From the NCBI GenBank assembly GCA_029531795.1, contig JAPEIS010000013.1, positions 1,054,001 through 1,118,000 of the forward strand: DNA of 64,000 nucleotides. Direction: 5' to 3'. The translations under genes and the position numbers were made by a program. Position 1 is the first letter of the stretch; each line of letters starts with the position of its first letter. A model generated the notes under the pieces. The model searched no databases and was not told the origin of the DNA. It saw only the letters and a list, made by a program, of their open reading frames with translations. This document shows positions 43,501-54,237 of the stretch, in pieces. The stretch comes from Sclerotinia nivalis (taxonomy: Eukaryota > Ascomycota > Leotiomycetes > Helotiales > Sclerotiniaceae).

Positions 43501-43944
43501 ATCCACCCTCCGAATCCCCTTGACCCAAACACCAGAAATCGAGACGCACAAGTAAATGACTGGCGCCGCCGCGATATGGAAAGACAGGAACGCGATACCG
43601 AACTATATCTTCAGGCGTTAGCTCAAGATGAGAATGTTCGCGAAATCCAATTTCAGGCCCGCCGTCACGCTCACAGACAGGAACTTGAGAGAATGGAACG
43701 TCAAGGGATTGATCCTTTTAAATATCTCAACTGGGATGTGGGAGATCTCCAAGAACCTTTTCGATCCCTCTATCGAACTCATGTAGCGCATGGATCTTAT
43801 AATTCAGTTCCCAGAGTACAAGGCCAGGAGAATATGGTTCGTGAACCAGCTGGAGGAGTTGATCCAAACTTTGCTACAGAAACTACTCCTCGTCACTTCT
43901 CCTTTGAAGAGGGAGATGATCTCTATAGTATTCCAAACTCGTAA
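40547..43944 (+). CDS. Membrane-anchored pepsin-like protein, first catalytic Asp missing
   Basis: Peptidase A1-fold surface protein, probably a non-peptidase. Four exons are inferred: 40547-40665, 40719-40849, 41563-41922 and 41978-43944, giving 858 residues. A hydrophobic signal segment lies at about 9-30. The fold begins at SLTPSIEWYGDDGSWS, formed across intron 1. At the first active-site position the sequence reads VLPNTVSAEIWGV, without DTG. The second site is ALIDSSTPYLWFP (DSS instead of DTG/DSG). A Cys-containing join CQNGASECSTSRGALFN supports the 713-nt second intron. Many N-glycosylation sequons precede one transmembrane helix (about 452-475, IAGIVLSVVGTLAIMLATFY), followed by roughly 380 cytosolic residues. 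These are Pro/Ser-rich, carry a two-copy 30-residue repeat and end in a charged helix. Confidence 0.85.
43369..43551 (+). repeat. Two-copy intragenic repeat in the cytosolic tail
   Basis: Two adjacent copies of about 31 and 30 codons (43369-43461 and 43462-43551) align without gaps around EEMPSGNQLPNQFAPSTGNR and GEMPSDIHPPNPLDPNTRNR. Divergence at both DNA and protein level suggests an old duplication. Confidence 0.75.
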
Positions 43945-46816
43945 ATGTTTCCTTCGATTGCCAATGTTACATTCAGCAGTTTATGTCTCCTGTTGAGGTT
44001 ATCAAGCTCTGGTGGATCTTATCAACAATTTGCAAAAATGAGAGCTCGCAATACATTTAAATAGTTTCTTTTGTACACGGCGGATAGCCACTGATCTACT
44101 TGAGTTTATGCTCGAGGATTGGACTGTCTACAACTATCTTGGCTCCCTGTTCAACATCAAGATTGTGTTAGGGCGTTTTCTTTCGCTTTTTCTTAACTAT
44201 GGGCGTTTACTATCTCATATGGAGTTTGCGGAGGATAGAATACATGAGAATGGAGCTTACAATACGATCATGATGATGTAAAGATGCTCTGTTCAATTTT
44301 GAACAGAAAGTTAGTTTGGCAGAGGCGCTATAGCGTCGTATAATGCGCAATTCCCTCAAAAGTACATTCGGATGGGCCATTTTAAGTTCCTCTAGGTAGA
44401 GAATTATAATACTTTAAATACATTGTAAATATGCACAATACTCTGTACGAGACAATTGAAGCTTGATGGATGGCTCGATATATAGCAAATTATGATTGAA
44501 ATGAGTTACTACATCATAGTGGATCCTTCCAAACAATAACTTAATTATATTTGTGAGATATTCATCAAGGTGGCTAGAGTTATATATCCTAATAAATAAC
44601 GAATGAACAAAATATATACGCCTAGGCCATTATCAAACGAGAAGTTCTAATTTTAAGCTTGCATGAGATATTTGTAGACCAATATCCCTAAGCTGTCATA
44701 GTGCAATTGAACATCTCAAAGGCTTATTGTATATTCATGCAATATGTTCCAGCTTGATGATGATGAACTGCTAACCCAAGGCCACCCTCTTCATTGAGCC
44801 AGTGCTGCTTCATGTCAGACACAATTAGTGTCCGAACTGGAAATGAATGATTTTTCTATGAAGTTGGTGAGAGCTGTAGTCCGAAGACAATTAAGAAATC
44901 CTTTAAAACAGTTTCTCCTTTCACCACTCCCAAGTGATATCACATCGAATGCTTATCTTCTAGTACTGACTAGACTTTTTTCTGAAGATCTATGATATTT
45001 CGGTTTATCTCACCAGGTGTTCAGGAGATTATATCTACTAATGCATAGCTTGCAGATGTATAGGAAATATATGATAGCAAAAGACGACATTAATCTCAGA
45101 TATATAGACAAAATAATACTGTAAATCAAACGCCGAATACTTTCAATGTGGACCCCTTGAATATGAGAGAAACTGAAGAACTTCCCATAAGCTCACTCAT
45201 AGTTCTAGATTATGAGTCGAGAACATCTAGCTTGGAGTTTTTCATAAGATATCAAGACTAGGATGTTGAAGGTACTTTAGAAGAGAATTTTCTCATCCAT
45301 GACTGAACCAATTCATACTTAAGCTTTGATTGACATCTAACTTCTAATATATGGCTTCAATCTAGAATATAAAACTCAGCTGCCCATGCCATTAAGCTAG
45401 AAGAGAAGAGACGAATACCTCTTTGAATAATCAACCAGAGACTTGAAATAAGAACAAACAAATGAAACTTTCGATGGACTACATAAGAGAACAATACGAT
45501 GATTAGCGTACCCCATAGAGTTTCTTGGTGGGATGGTCCGAGAAACCTTAGAAAAAAACAATTAGATCAGAAGTATCTCCACGATATATTCCCAACCTCA
45601 AAACCTGAGTAACCTCTGACGAAAACTCCAAGTTTCACCAGTAACCCCATCAACCATCGCTTTCATGGTATTAAAAGTACAACCATCCCACTCCCGTCCG
45701 CACACATCATGCAATCCTCAAGCTCGCACCACAAAACTACTAATTGCATAGCCCAGCATTCTTTCTTAACGAAATATCAATCACACGATTTGTCGATCCC
45801 TCACGAATCCCCACCTCATTGGTATTTAAATGACTGCTGCCAACCATAACACAGCCACTCTGTCCTTCGCACAGCATTTATCAATATCTAGAAACACTAG
45901 GTGGCGAACTCCCATTCCCTCAAATTTCGCCATGAATCTTCATATGCATGTTCCCCCAAAATCTCCCCACGCTGGGCGCAAAGAAAATATGTCAAGAGAC
46001 CAAGTGATCATGAGTTGAACAGCAATACATTACTTTACCTACCTACCCTACCTTGTAATATCCGAGCATAATAAACATTTCACCCACCAAGATTCCCTCG
46101 TCGATTTGTTGACTTGTTTCTTTACACACACCACAATTTCTATCAAAGGTAAATTTATACGTCATAAAATCCCCGCCATCAACCTCCTTCTCCGATTCGT
46201 CTAAGCGAGCTTGGGTCCTCCAGTCCTTTGTCGTCTACTCCAATAATATCTCATTCTTCATGTAACACAAAGCTACTCTTGTCTCGCCAAGTGCGTTACT
46301 TTTACCATTTGTGTGATGCAGCCAGTTATCATCCAATGAAATTCAAGTGCGCATTGAATGTATTCCCCTCAATTCATCGCCCGCATTGTTACGCGGCTGC
46401 ATTGCAGCCATAACGCAGGAAAACCATGCGGAGATTTCTAGAACTTGCTGTCTAGCAAGCGTCAAAGAATACAAAGAATCGTGGCAAAACTTGTAATTGT
46501 GATAGAGCTCTGCTCTTATTCCTGCCGTCTCAGTGGAGGTTTCCGCACTGGCTCGTCATACCTGGAAGCTTTAAATAACAGTGGAGGAGTCGTCCTTCCT
46601 CTTAGCTTGCTGTTGCTCTTTGTGTTGATGTAATCAAGAATTAGCAATTAGCATTTTGATTCGAATAAACCAAGTTTGGTATTAAAATATTAAGCTTCCT
46701 CTGCATTTGCAGAACAGAAAATCAGAAACGAATTATATGAAGCTCCAGAAACGATAACAAGAAAAGTCGACCACATATATTTATTTTCACACGAGCGAAA
46801 TACCGTCAAAATAAAT
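43945..46816. other. Gene-poor AT-rich region
   Basis: 2.9 kb of AT-rich DNA with no supported gene. The short plus-strand frames at 45830-46018, 46228-46413 and 46445-46633 match nothing recognised. Confidence 0.5.
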
Positions 46817-47579
46817 ATGGCTTCACCACAAGCACAAAGTTCGTTCTATCCCAGTCTTTAAAATCAAATAATTTCAACTGACATTCTTCTCCTATCTCTT
46901 CAGCCCACACCCCATCCCCCACCTCTCCAATCTCCTCAACCTCTCCTCTAGGCCTCACGCACAATGACCCTTTTGCAGCGCAACGCAAAGATCCCATAAA
47001 CAACAACCCCTTCGCCTCCAAAGCCCAAGGCCCAATAAATATCCCCACTCCCACCTCTCCAAACGCGACATTGAACACACATTCAGGATCACCAAATCAA
47101 GATCGAAGATTAAGTTCTGATGAATGGGGTTCGTTGGTTTTCCCTCTTAATCGTCGTTCTTCCCATCCCAATTCCTCACCTCTGTTATTACCATCATTTC
47201 TCTCTTCATCACCTTCCCCTTTTACCTTACCCCATTCATCGCATCCCCCAACATCTAAATCTTCCCTGTCTTCTCCTCTCCTTTCCACTTCTTTCTCCTC
47301 TAAGTCTCCCCGCCAAGGTCGACAACAACACTAACACAACTTGACACCTTTTTTTCAGACGCTTCCAAAACACCTCCCTCCCGCTTTCAAAAACGTAAAG
47401 GTTCTATCTACGCCACGCCGAGTTCTCGGGATGGCCATGTCGATAAACATATTGATCGTGATGCCGTATTTCATGCAACGCACGCGGAGAAAGGATATGG
47501 GAGTATCTTCGGCTTGGGTGGGAGTCGCAATAAAGAGGGAGGAAACCAACCTGGAAGGAGAGTTAGCAAGAGCGACTGA
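46817..47579 (+). CDS. Small conserved fungal protein of unknown function (DASKxPPSRFQKRKGSIYATP motif)
   Basis: Three exons are inferred: 46817-46838, 46904-47128 and 47359-47579, giving 155 residues. The C-terminal half matches a motif I recall as conserved in uncharacterised ascomycete proteins: RRLSSDEWDASKTPPSRFQK, then GSIYATPSSRDGHVDK and FHATHAEKGYGSIFG. That motif is split by intron 2 (228 + 2 bases, 47129-47358), which is why I prefer splicing over the uninterrupted frame ending at 47334. The N-terminal half is Ser/Pro/Asn-rich and probably disordered, with NDPFAAQRKDPINNNPFASK. Both introns start with the unusual hexamer GTTCGT. Exon 1 is less certain than exons 2 and 3. No function is known to me. 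Confidence 0.65.
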
Positions 47580-48024
47580 GTGGATAGGAGAGAATGAGAC
47601 AGTGGAAGTGGAAAGAGGATAGCAGAAATTCTGTTGGGGGTGGGTGACGAGGCGGCTGGTCCGGAGGACATGAAAAGAGACGGAATATAAGCAATAATGA
47701 CATATGGATACCTAGTGTTGATGAATTATGTAAGGAACCCGACGGTGAATTTGCACAAGGAAGAAAGAAAAGTTGGAACCACAATTTGCATCATTCTGCG
47801 AAGCAACTGTTGATATTTCCATCGCCTGTAACTATGATACCAATAACATACATATACACATGCAGCCAACAATGGCCTGATCATATGTGAATCCAGTTGA
47901 AAACGCCGTCCTATGCATTTGAGAATCCGTAAAATCTCAAAATTCCCACTATGTCCAAACTCCCTTTGGTTAATGTTCCCGTATTTTGACCTCGCCTTCT
48001 AATGAACCTCGCTTAGCTACTCCC
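47580..48024. other. Convergent intergenic region
   Basis: 3' flanks of the small conserved gene and SYF1. Nothing further seen. Confidence 0.6.
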
Positions 48025-50634
48025 TCATTCATCATCCATGCCATCTATGTCAATAGCGTCAGGATTTTCAGTAACCATTATCGCTGGTTCCTTGATATTT
48101 CCTCCCTGAGGACCTGTGCTTGCCGGTACAAATCCGACAGGAGCTCTTGCCTCACGTTCTAATGCTGCCATTGCATCGGCAGCCTCTTCCCCATCCTCAT
48201 CAGTTCTCGCCTGACTTCGAGCAAGAGCTTGAGAGGCGATGAAATTAACATCAGTATTGTATTGTGCTTGCACACTTCTCTTGATACGAAGCATCTCTTT
48301 GAATGTATCCTCATTGCCATGTTGAACCTCAAAAGCTTCCCATTTGGACCAGAATGTTGGACTTGTTCTAGGATCGCAGAACTGTGATGCATGTCCGTAG
48401 ATCGCCCTTGCACGATCGATTTCACCCAATCGTTTCTCCATGTCGGCGAACTTTAAACACATATCTCTAGCATCTTTGTCTGGTAAAGCCGCAATAGCTC
48501 TTTCGTAAATTGGTCGCGTTGAAGGTAGACCAAAATTCGACGCTGACTTGGTGATATAGAAGTTAAACATATCTGCACGATCTTCATCAGAGACAGCCCG
48601 GGTTGCTCTCTCGTAAATTCTCATCGCATGTCTTGCTAAACCCCGCTCCTCCTCTAGGTTTCCATACATAAGATACAGTACTTTGGCAAATCTTGGTGGA
48701 CATCCTTCGACTGCTTGCTCGAATAAATCCCGAAGTCGTTCAATACCAATTTTTCGATCAACTGCCTTGGTCAAGTACAAATTCCAAAGTTCGAACGCTA
48801 CCGGATAGCTGAACAAATCAAGCCCTCTTTCGTAGATTTTGAAAGACTCCTCGAAATATTTGTTCTCTTCCAGTAAGTTAGCGTAATTGACAACAGTTTG
48901 TGGCGTCGCGATTCGAAGTTCGAAAATTCGTTCGTATATCTTCTTGGTCTCTTCCAAGGTACTAACACTCTCCACTAAGTCTACATAAAAACTCCACAAC
49001 TTCCAGCTCTTGTGAACTCTCTGCTGAGGCGAAAGGGTTTCGTCAAAATAGTCAACATTAGATCGTTTCGGTGCTTGAACTGCCTTTGCCATAATCTTGA
49101 CGGCTTCATCGAAATTTTCGTTTCGCAATTCCATCTCCGCCCACTCAATCCAAGTGTCCGCAAGTTCTGCCACAGACTTGAATGGGACTTTCACGGCCTT
49201 CTCGAAAATAACACGGGCATTACGTAAATCCCTACCCTCCTCGTAGAACTTGGCATAATTTGACCATAACTCGTGGAACTGTCCGACGGCTTTCTTCGGC
49301 TGAATAGCAGCAATCGCATCGGTGTATGCTTTAACCACTTCAACTTTATTGTCCCCCCACAGAGAAATGCGTTTCATCCATTCAGGGACACTGCTGGGGT
49401 TCTGCCGTAATAAAACGTCATTCAGTAAAAATGGTCGGCGATCCATGAGTTGTTCGAATCTCATCATCCGAATATCCAAATCAAAATCGGCATTTTCATC
49501 CACTATACCTTTTTCCGATCGAACCGCAGCAGCTTCCATCAGAACTCCGGTAATTGATTCCTCGAACTCGGCGTAGGAATCGAATATTAACGTAAAATCT
49601 CGAACGGTCATGACTGTCGTAATGCCTTCTTCGAAGATATCTCGTGCCCGTTCAAAACTACCCCGAGTAATCCAGTATGTCGCTAAACCAGACCATAATT
49701 TCCCTCTTTGATCGGCAAATCTATCAATGCCACTTCGAATGATTTTCTCAACATCAATTCCAATTTCATCTCCAGTTTCGACTTCCTTGGCATGCTCAAC
49801 AAGAAGATCTACCATCTCACTCCATAATTGGTAATGTCCCTTTCCGTGTTTGCTCCGGAACTTTGGGTTATTAAGGATATCCATATATTTCTTAACTGCC
49901 TCTGTATAGAGCTTCATCTCAATTAATAGTTCAATAAAATCTTCGGCATCCTCTGGATGAATTTGCATGTAGCGTCGCCATATCTTGACGGCTGTAGAGC
50001 CGGACGCTGAATTTGCAAAGGGACGGTAGAGGGCCCATATTCTATTATGCTGCGTGATAGGTAAAGCTCGAAGCGCTCGATCGAAGGCCTGGCGCGTGAG
50101 AGTAACGAGGGGTTGGAGCATCAAGAATTGAAGATACATTTCCCAGATTTTCGGCATCTTGTTCAATAGAATCAAGGCTCTTTCGTATAGCGCGTTGACT
50201 TTGGCATATTCGGAGGCAAAGACTGCAGGATTGAGCTTTCCCAAGTGCTTCATTCGTAATGTAAGGTACTACATCTAGTCAGCGGATGTTGAAGCGGGGT
50301 TTGCGCGCATAGATGTATACCATTTTCCATAACTTATAAGATCTTGGTAATTGTAAACAAGCTCGTTCCAAAACGAAAGCTTGCTCAAGTTGGGTCCCAT
50401 GTTGAAATTTAAACTCAATGTATGCCAACCAAGGTTTCGTACTGCCCGGATCGCGCAGGATATCCTGTTCATAAATGGTGTCTTCTTCGGACTATAATTC
50501 GTTAGTAGACAGGATCATTCAACGAAGGTTGTGATTTTCTGAGTGTATTAACGTACAATAAGATATAAATCTGGCTTTCCTCGAATTGATAAGGTTAAAG
50601 CTGATTTTACTTCGGGGACGCTGGGAGCAGCCAT
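48025..50634 (-). CDS. SYF1: Pre-mRNA-splicing factor SYF1
   Basis: HAT-repeat scaffold of the Prp19/NineTeen complex, acting in nuclear spliceosome activation. Three exons are inferred: 50557-50634, 50321-50491 and 48025-50268 (all phase 0), giving 830 residues (yeast Syf1 is 859). HAT signatures with the W-x6-E and aromatic spacing recur throughout: IYEQDILRDPGSTKPWLAYI, ALYERALILLNKMPKIWEMY, ARDIFEEGI, VIFEKAVKVPF, TWIEWAEMELRNENFDEAVK, IYERATRAVSDEDRADMF. The C-terminus is acidic (DIDGMDDE). Intron 2 sits in WKM/YLTLRMKHLG, a conserved join. Divergent from VMA8 with about 690 bp between starts. Confidence 0.95.
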
Positions 50635-51328
50635 GATAGGGAGCAACTCTCCAGGCATTCTCTGCCTGGGAAACAGAGAATGCGATCAGTCCGAAATGAA
50701 GAGATATTGGGATAAGCGTCTTAAAAGACGTCGAGAATGTTGGGTTGTTCTTGTCTGGTCAATCGTTCGACCTCTTTTTTTTCTACCAACAATCAACCGA
50801 CTTTTAACTTAATGATCCTACAGGGTCCATTAGCACTAGGTACGGAAGGCTACATGTGAGTATGTAAGCACGGAAATATGAACCTTTACTACCGATAGGA
50901 ATAAGGAACAAGTGAAGGAAGAGACAAGAGATTTGAAACATATGACATCCTTGAGAAGCAGATGAACAGGCAAGAAGACCAATTGAACAGCTTCAAAGAT
51001 AAAGATGTCTGTCTAGTGAATGATAATATCTTTCCTGACCGGAGTCCGAAAATTGAGATCTGCTTGAATCACGTGGAAGATAATTAACATGCAACAAGCA
51101 GCGCATCTGAAAAGCGCTAAGTTCACACCCCAAGAGCTTGGACTTGGACTGGCAGTTGCAATCTTGAAGTGGGAGAGCTTAATCAACAACTTCTTATCAG
51201 CCTTCTCCTCCTCCTACAACAACGTCCCATACTTTGAGAGTTCGACTTGATTTAAGATCGATTGAGAGGATTTGAGTTCACAGGAATATCTCTTCATCAA
51301 TCCTTTGTCAAGAGGAAAGACCGTCAAA
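50635..51328. other. Divergent promoter region SYF1/VMA8
   Basis: Shared upstream region of two housekeeping genes. TCACGTGG occurs at 51069-51076, about 255 bp upstream of VMA8. No gene seen. Confidence 0.6.
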
Positions 51329-52454
51329 ATGTCTGGAGCCACGGTAAGACAAAGCAACCAATTTCATAGATTTATATATCTTCATAACTAACAAACATAT
51401 CATAGAATCGAGAAGCTGTTTTCCCAACACGGCAGTCCTTAGGATTGATGAAATCAAAATTGAAGGGAGCACAAACTGGTCATGATCTATTAAAGAGAAA
51501 GAGTGAAGCTTTAACCAAGTATGTTTAATCCAAATCCAACCTGTTTCCCATGCTAACTCTCATTGCGCAGACGTTTCCGAGGTAATTACTCTGCGGTTGC
51601 CGACGATATTCTCTTACAATTCCTAACTACTTCCCAGAAATCACTCGCCGAATCGATGAAGCCAAACGAAAGATGGGCCGAGTAATGCAGATAGCCGCCT
51701 TTTCTCTAGCAGAAGTAACCTACGCAGTAGGAGGAGATATTGGTTACCAAGTACAAGAGTCCGCGAAATCGGCACGATTCCGTGTACGGACGAAGCAAGA
51801 GAATGTATCGGGTGTATTTTTACCAGCATTTGAGAGCTATACGACGGAAGGCAATAACGATTTTGGTCTGACGGGTTTGGGAAAGGGTGGTCAACAGGTA
51901 CAGAGGTGTAGGGAGACCTATGCGAGGGCTGTGGAAACCCTGGTGGAATTGGCGAGTTTACAGGTATGCTTGAGAAAGGTTCAGTAGGGATGTTGGGTAC
52001 AGTAGGGCTGACATGTTGTGGCTAGACTGCTTTTGTCATTCTGGATGAGGTTATCAAGGTTGTGAATAGGAGAGGTAAGTTTTACCCATTCTTTGAAGAA
52101 CATAACATAACATATACTAATGTGATACAGTAAACGCAATGTCAGTCTTCTATCACCTTTGGCCCTCCAACTTCATACTAACTGCGCAACAGTGAACATG
52201 TGATCATCCCACGTACGGAAAACACTATCAAATATATCAACTCTGAGCTCGATGAGTTGGACAGAGAAGAATTCTTCCGATTGAAGAAAGTTCAAAACAA
52301 GAAACAGAGAGATACAGCCGCCCAAGATGCAGAAATGAAGGCGAAGAAAGAAGCAGCAGCAGAGAAAGACAAGGCCAGTGGTAGTGATAAGGAGAATCCT
52401 ACTCATACTGGAGACATTCTGGGTGATGAGGAAGATGAAGATGTTATTTTCTGA
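51329..52454 (+). CDS. VMA8: V-type proton ATPase subunit D
   Basis: Central-stalk rotor subunit of the V1 sector, coupling ATP hydrolysis to proton pumping at the vacuolar membrane. Seven exons are inferred: 51329-51343, 51406-51518, 51571-51581, 51638-51963, 52026-52074, 52131-52140 and 52193-52454, giving 261 residues (yeast Vma8 is 256). The start is followed by SGATNREAVFPTRQSLGLMK, the conserved N-terminus. Two exons are only 11 and 10 nt. They encode the joins TKRFRE/ITRRIDEAK and NRRVNAIEHVIIPR, both strongly conserved in the family, which fixes them. Long coiled-coil helices flank a short globular part. The C-terminus is Lys/Ala/Glu-rich and acidic. Convergent with the RRM gene 257 bp away. 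Confidence 0.95.
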
Positions 52455-52711
52455 TGCCTCAAGAAAGCCATTTTACTTGTTTTTAATTTTAGCAACCGGG
52501 TGCTCACCAACTCGAATAAATGTCATGTAGTATTAGCGGATACCATAATTAAGATTGAGCATTGGTGTTTCTAGCTTAGCTATACTTATCTGTGAAAAGC
52601 AATCCTCAAAGCATATCCATCCATAGCTGCAATAACTTTTCATACAATGAAACAAGCATCTGAAAGCTTTATATCTTCCTATTTTCATGCCCAACAACAT
52701 CTGCCCATAAC

Positions 52712-53655
52712 TTACTGTCTTTGATAAGTAACCTTAATAACCTTCTGCTCATCACCCAACGTCATACCCGCCGTATTCTCCTTCGCGCCAATACTTCCCG
52801 TCTCAGTCTCATACTCAACAAACGCAATACCCTTTCTTCCCGGCACCAATCTCACCTCCCTAAAGCCCTCAAATCGTCCAAAGATACTCGTCAACATATC
52901 AACATCATATTCTTCAGGTAGATTTTGCACAAAGAGAATCTTGTTAGGAGGTAAGTACTCATCAGGTACGACGGCTGCAGCAGCAGGATTGGAAGATTTG
53001 AGTCCAGCGCCTCTGGTGGCTTTGATGGGTCGAGCTGCGAGATCTGCTGGGTTGGCGAGCGGTGCTCCGGCGCTGGGTCGTTTGAGTGTATTGGTTGAAG
53101 CGAGCTCCGCGGCCTTTTTCTTGTCTAGATGGAGAAAGGATATTATTAGCTTTGCCATTTCTTGATAACCCATCCCCCTCTTCCAAATATCCATCACAAT
53201 GGCTCATGAGCAACAAAATAAACTCACCCTTCTCCGCCAACCTCCTCCTCTTATGAACCTCATATTCCTCCTCACCCCCCTCCCTCTTCACACTAGCATC
53301 ACTCCTCGTCTTCGCATAGGCAATCCTCATTTCCTTTCCAAAAAGTTCAAAGCCCTGAATATCCTCGATGGCCTTCGTAGCACTCTCTACATTTTCAAAA
53401 ACAATAAAGGCCTGGCCCTTGGCTTTCAAATTCGTCTTTGCGATAATTTCAAGAATGGTGCCGTATTCCGAGAAGAGTTCTGTGAGGGCTTCGATCAGCG
53501 CGGGGATTTTGACCGTTTCTTCAAGGTTGTTGATGTAGAGTCTAGATGTGTTAGTTTCTTTTTTGGCATGCGGGGGGCTAGGACGTGTCGGGGTGCAATG
53601 ACACGTACGTAGCGTTTGGTGGTGGTGAGCCACTGGGTAGGTTGGTGGTAGACAT
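52712..53655 (-). CDS. U1A/U2B''-type snRNP protein, two RRMs
   Basis: Spliceosomal snRNA-binding protein of the SNRPA/SNRPB2 family (Msl1-like). Three exons are inferred: 53609-53655, 53228-53541 and 52712-53124, giving 257 residues (human U1A 282, U2B'' 225). RRM1 (about residues 15-95) shows RNP2 LYINNL and RNP1 KGQAFIVF, followed by the family-typical EMRIAYAKTRSD. A Lys/Arg and Ala/Pro linker leads to RRM2 (about 178-255) with ILFVQNL and RKGIAFVEYE. The conserved start of RRM1 supports the small first exon. From sequence alone the choice between U1A and U2B'' cannot be settled; many fungi have one protein of this family. The U2A' partner gene lies about 7 kb away. Confidence 0.9.
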
Positions 53656-54237
53656 GGTGGTGAGTTCTTTTTGTGGTTGAGAAAAGGTTGTTGCTTCGAC
53701 TTGGAGCTCAGCTGAGGTTACTGTTAATTTTGGTGCCTTGCGACAGAGAATTGTACCAAGGCACCAATCCCAATTTTATCCCCGGTGAGCTTAGACTCCA
53801 AAGTATTAATTGAAAAGAACTGCATACTTACAGTAAATAGTTCTAATGCAAGAGATTCATGGACACAATTTTCTAAAGTATACCTTTCTGTCAAATATCA
53901 ACAAGAAGTTCACTTGAGTATCTATCATCATGTTTGCTCCTAAGTACGAAGTAGCACGGGTACCCTCGAATATTGTCATTGGCATACCATTCTCATTCAT
54001 TGCAGTGAAAACCTGGATGAAAGAATTTAAATGAGTGTTGTTTTTGATAGTTATAACAGTACTCTATTGATATTACATAGATACGGGGGTACCGTACAAC
54101 AAAGGTATTCTATGATACATCATTAAGTCATGCCTATAATCATAGCCATCATCCATCATGACCAGCGATTCAGCCAAGTTCCTTTCAGAAAGATCATGAC
54201 CAACTGTTCTTGACCACATTGCTTCAGAAGCGCAGCG
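53656..54237. other. Intergenic region between RRM protein and NRPS-like genes
   Basis: Promoter side of the RRM gene and 3' flank of the reductase gene. No other feature seen. Confidence 0.5.

Noticed and set aside
47071..47334. Unspliced reading of the small conserved gene ending in a Ser-rich tail
   Set aside because: Splicing at 47129/47358 joins the conserved EW-DASK motif and gives a phase-consistent 155-residue protein; the unspliced tail is low-complexity.
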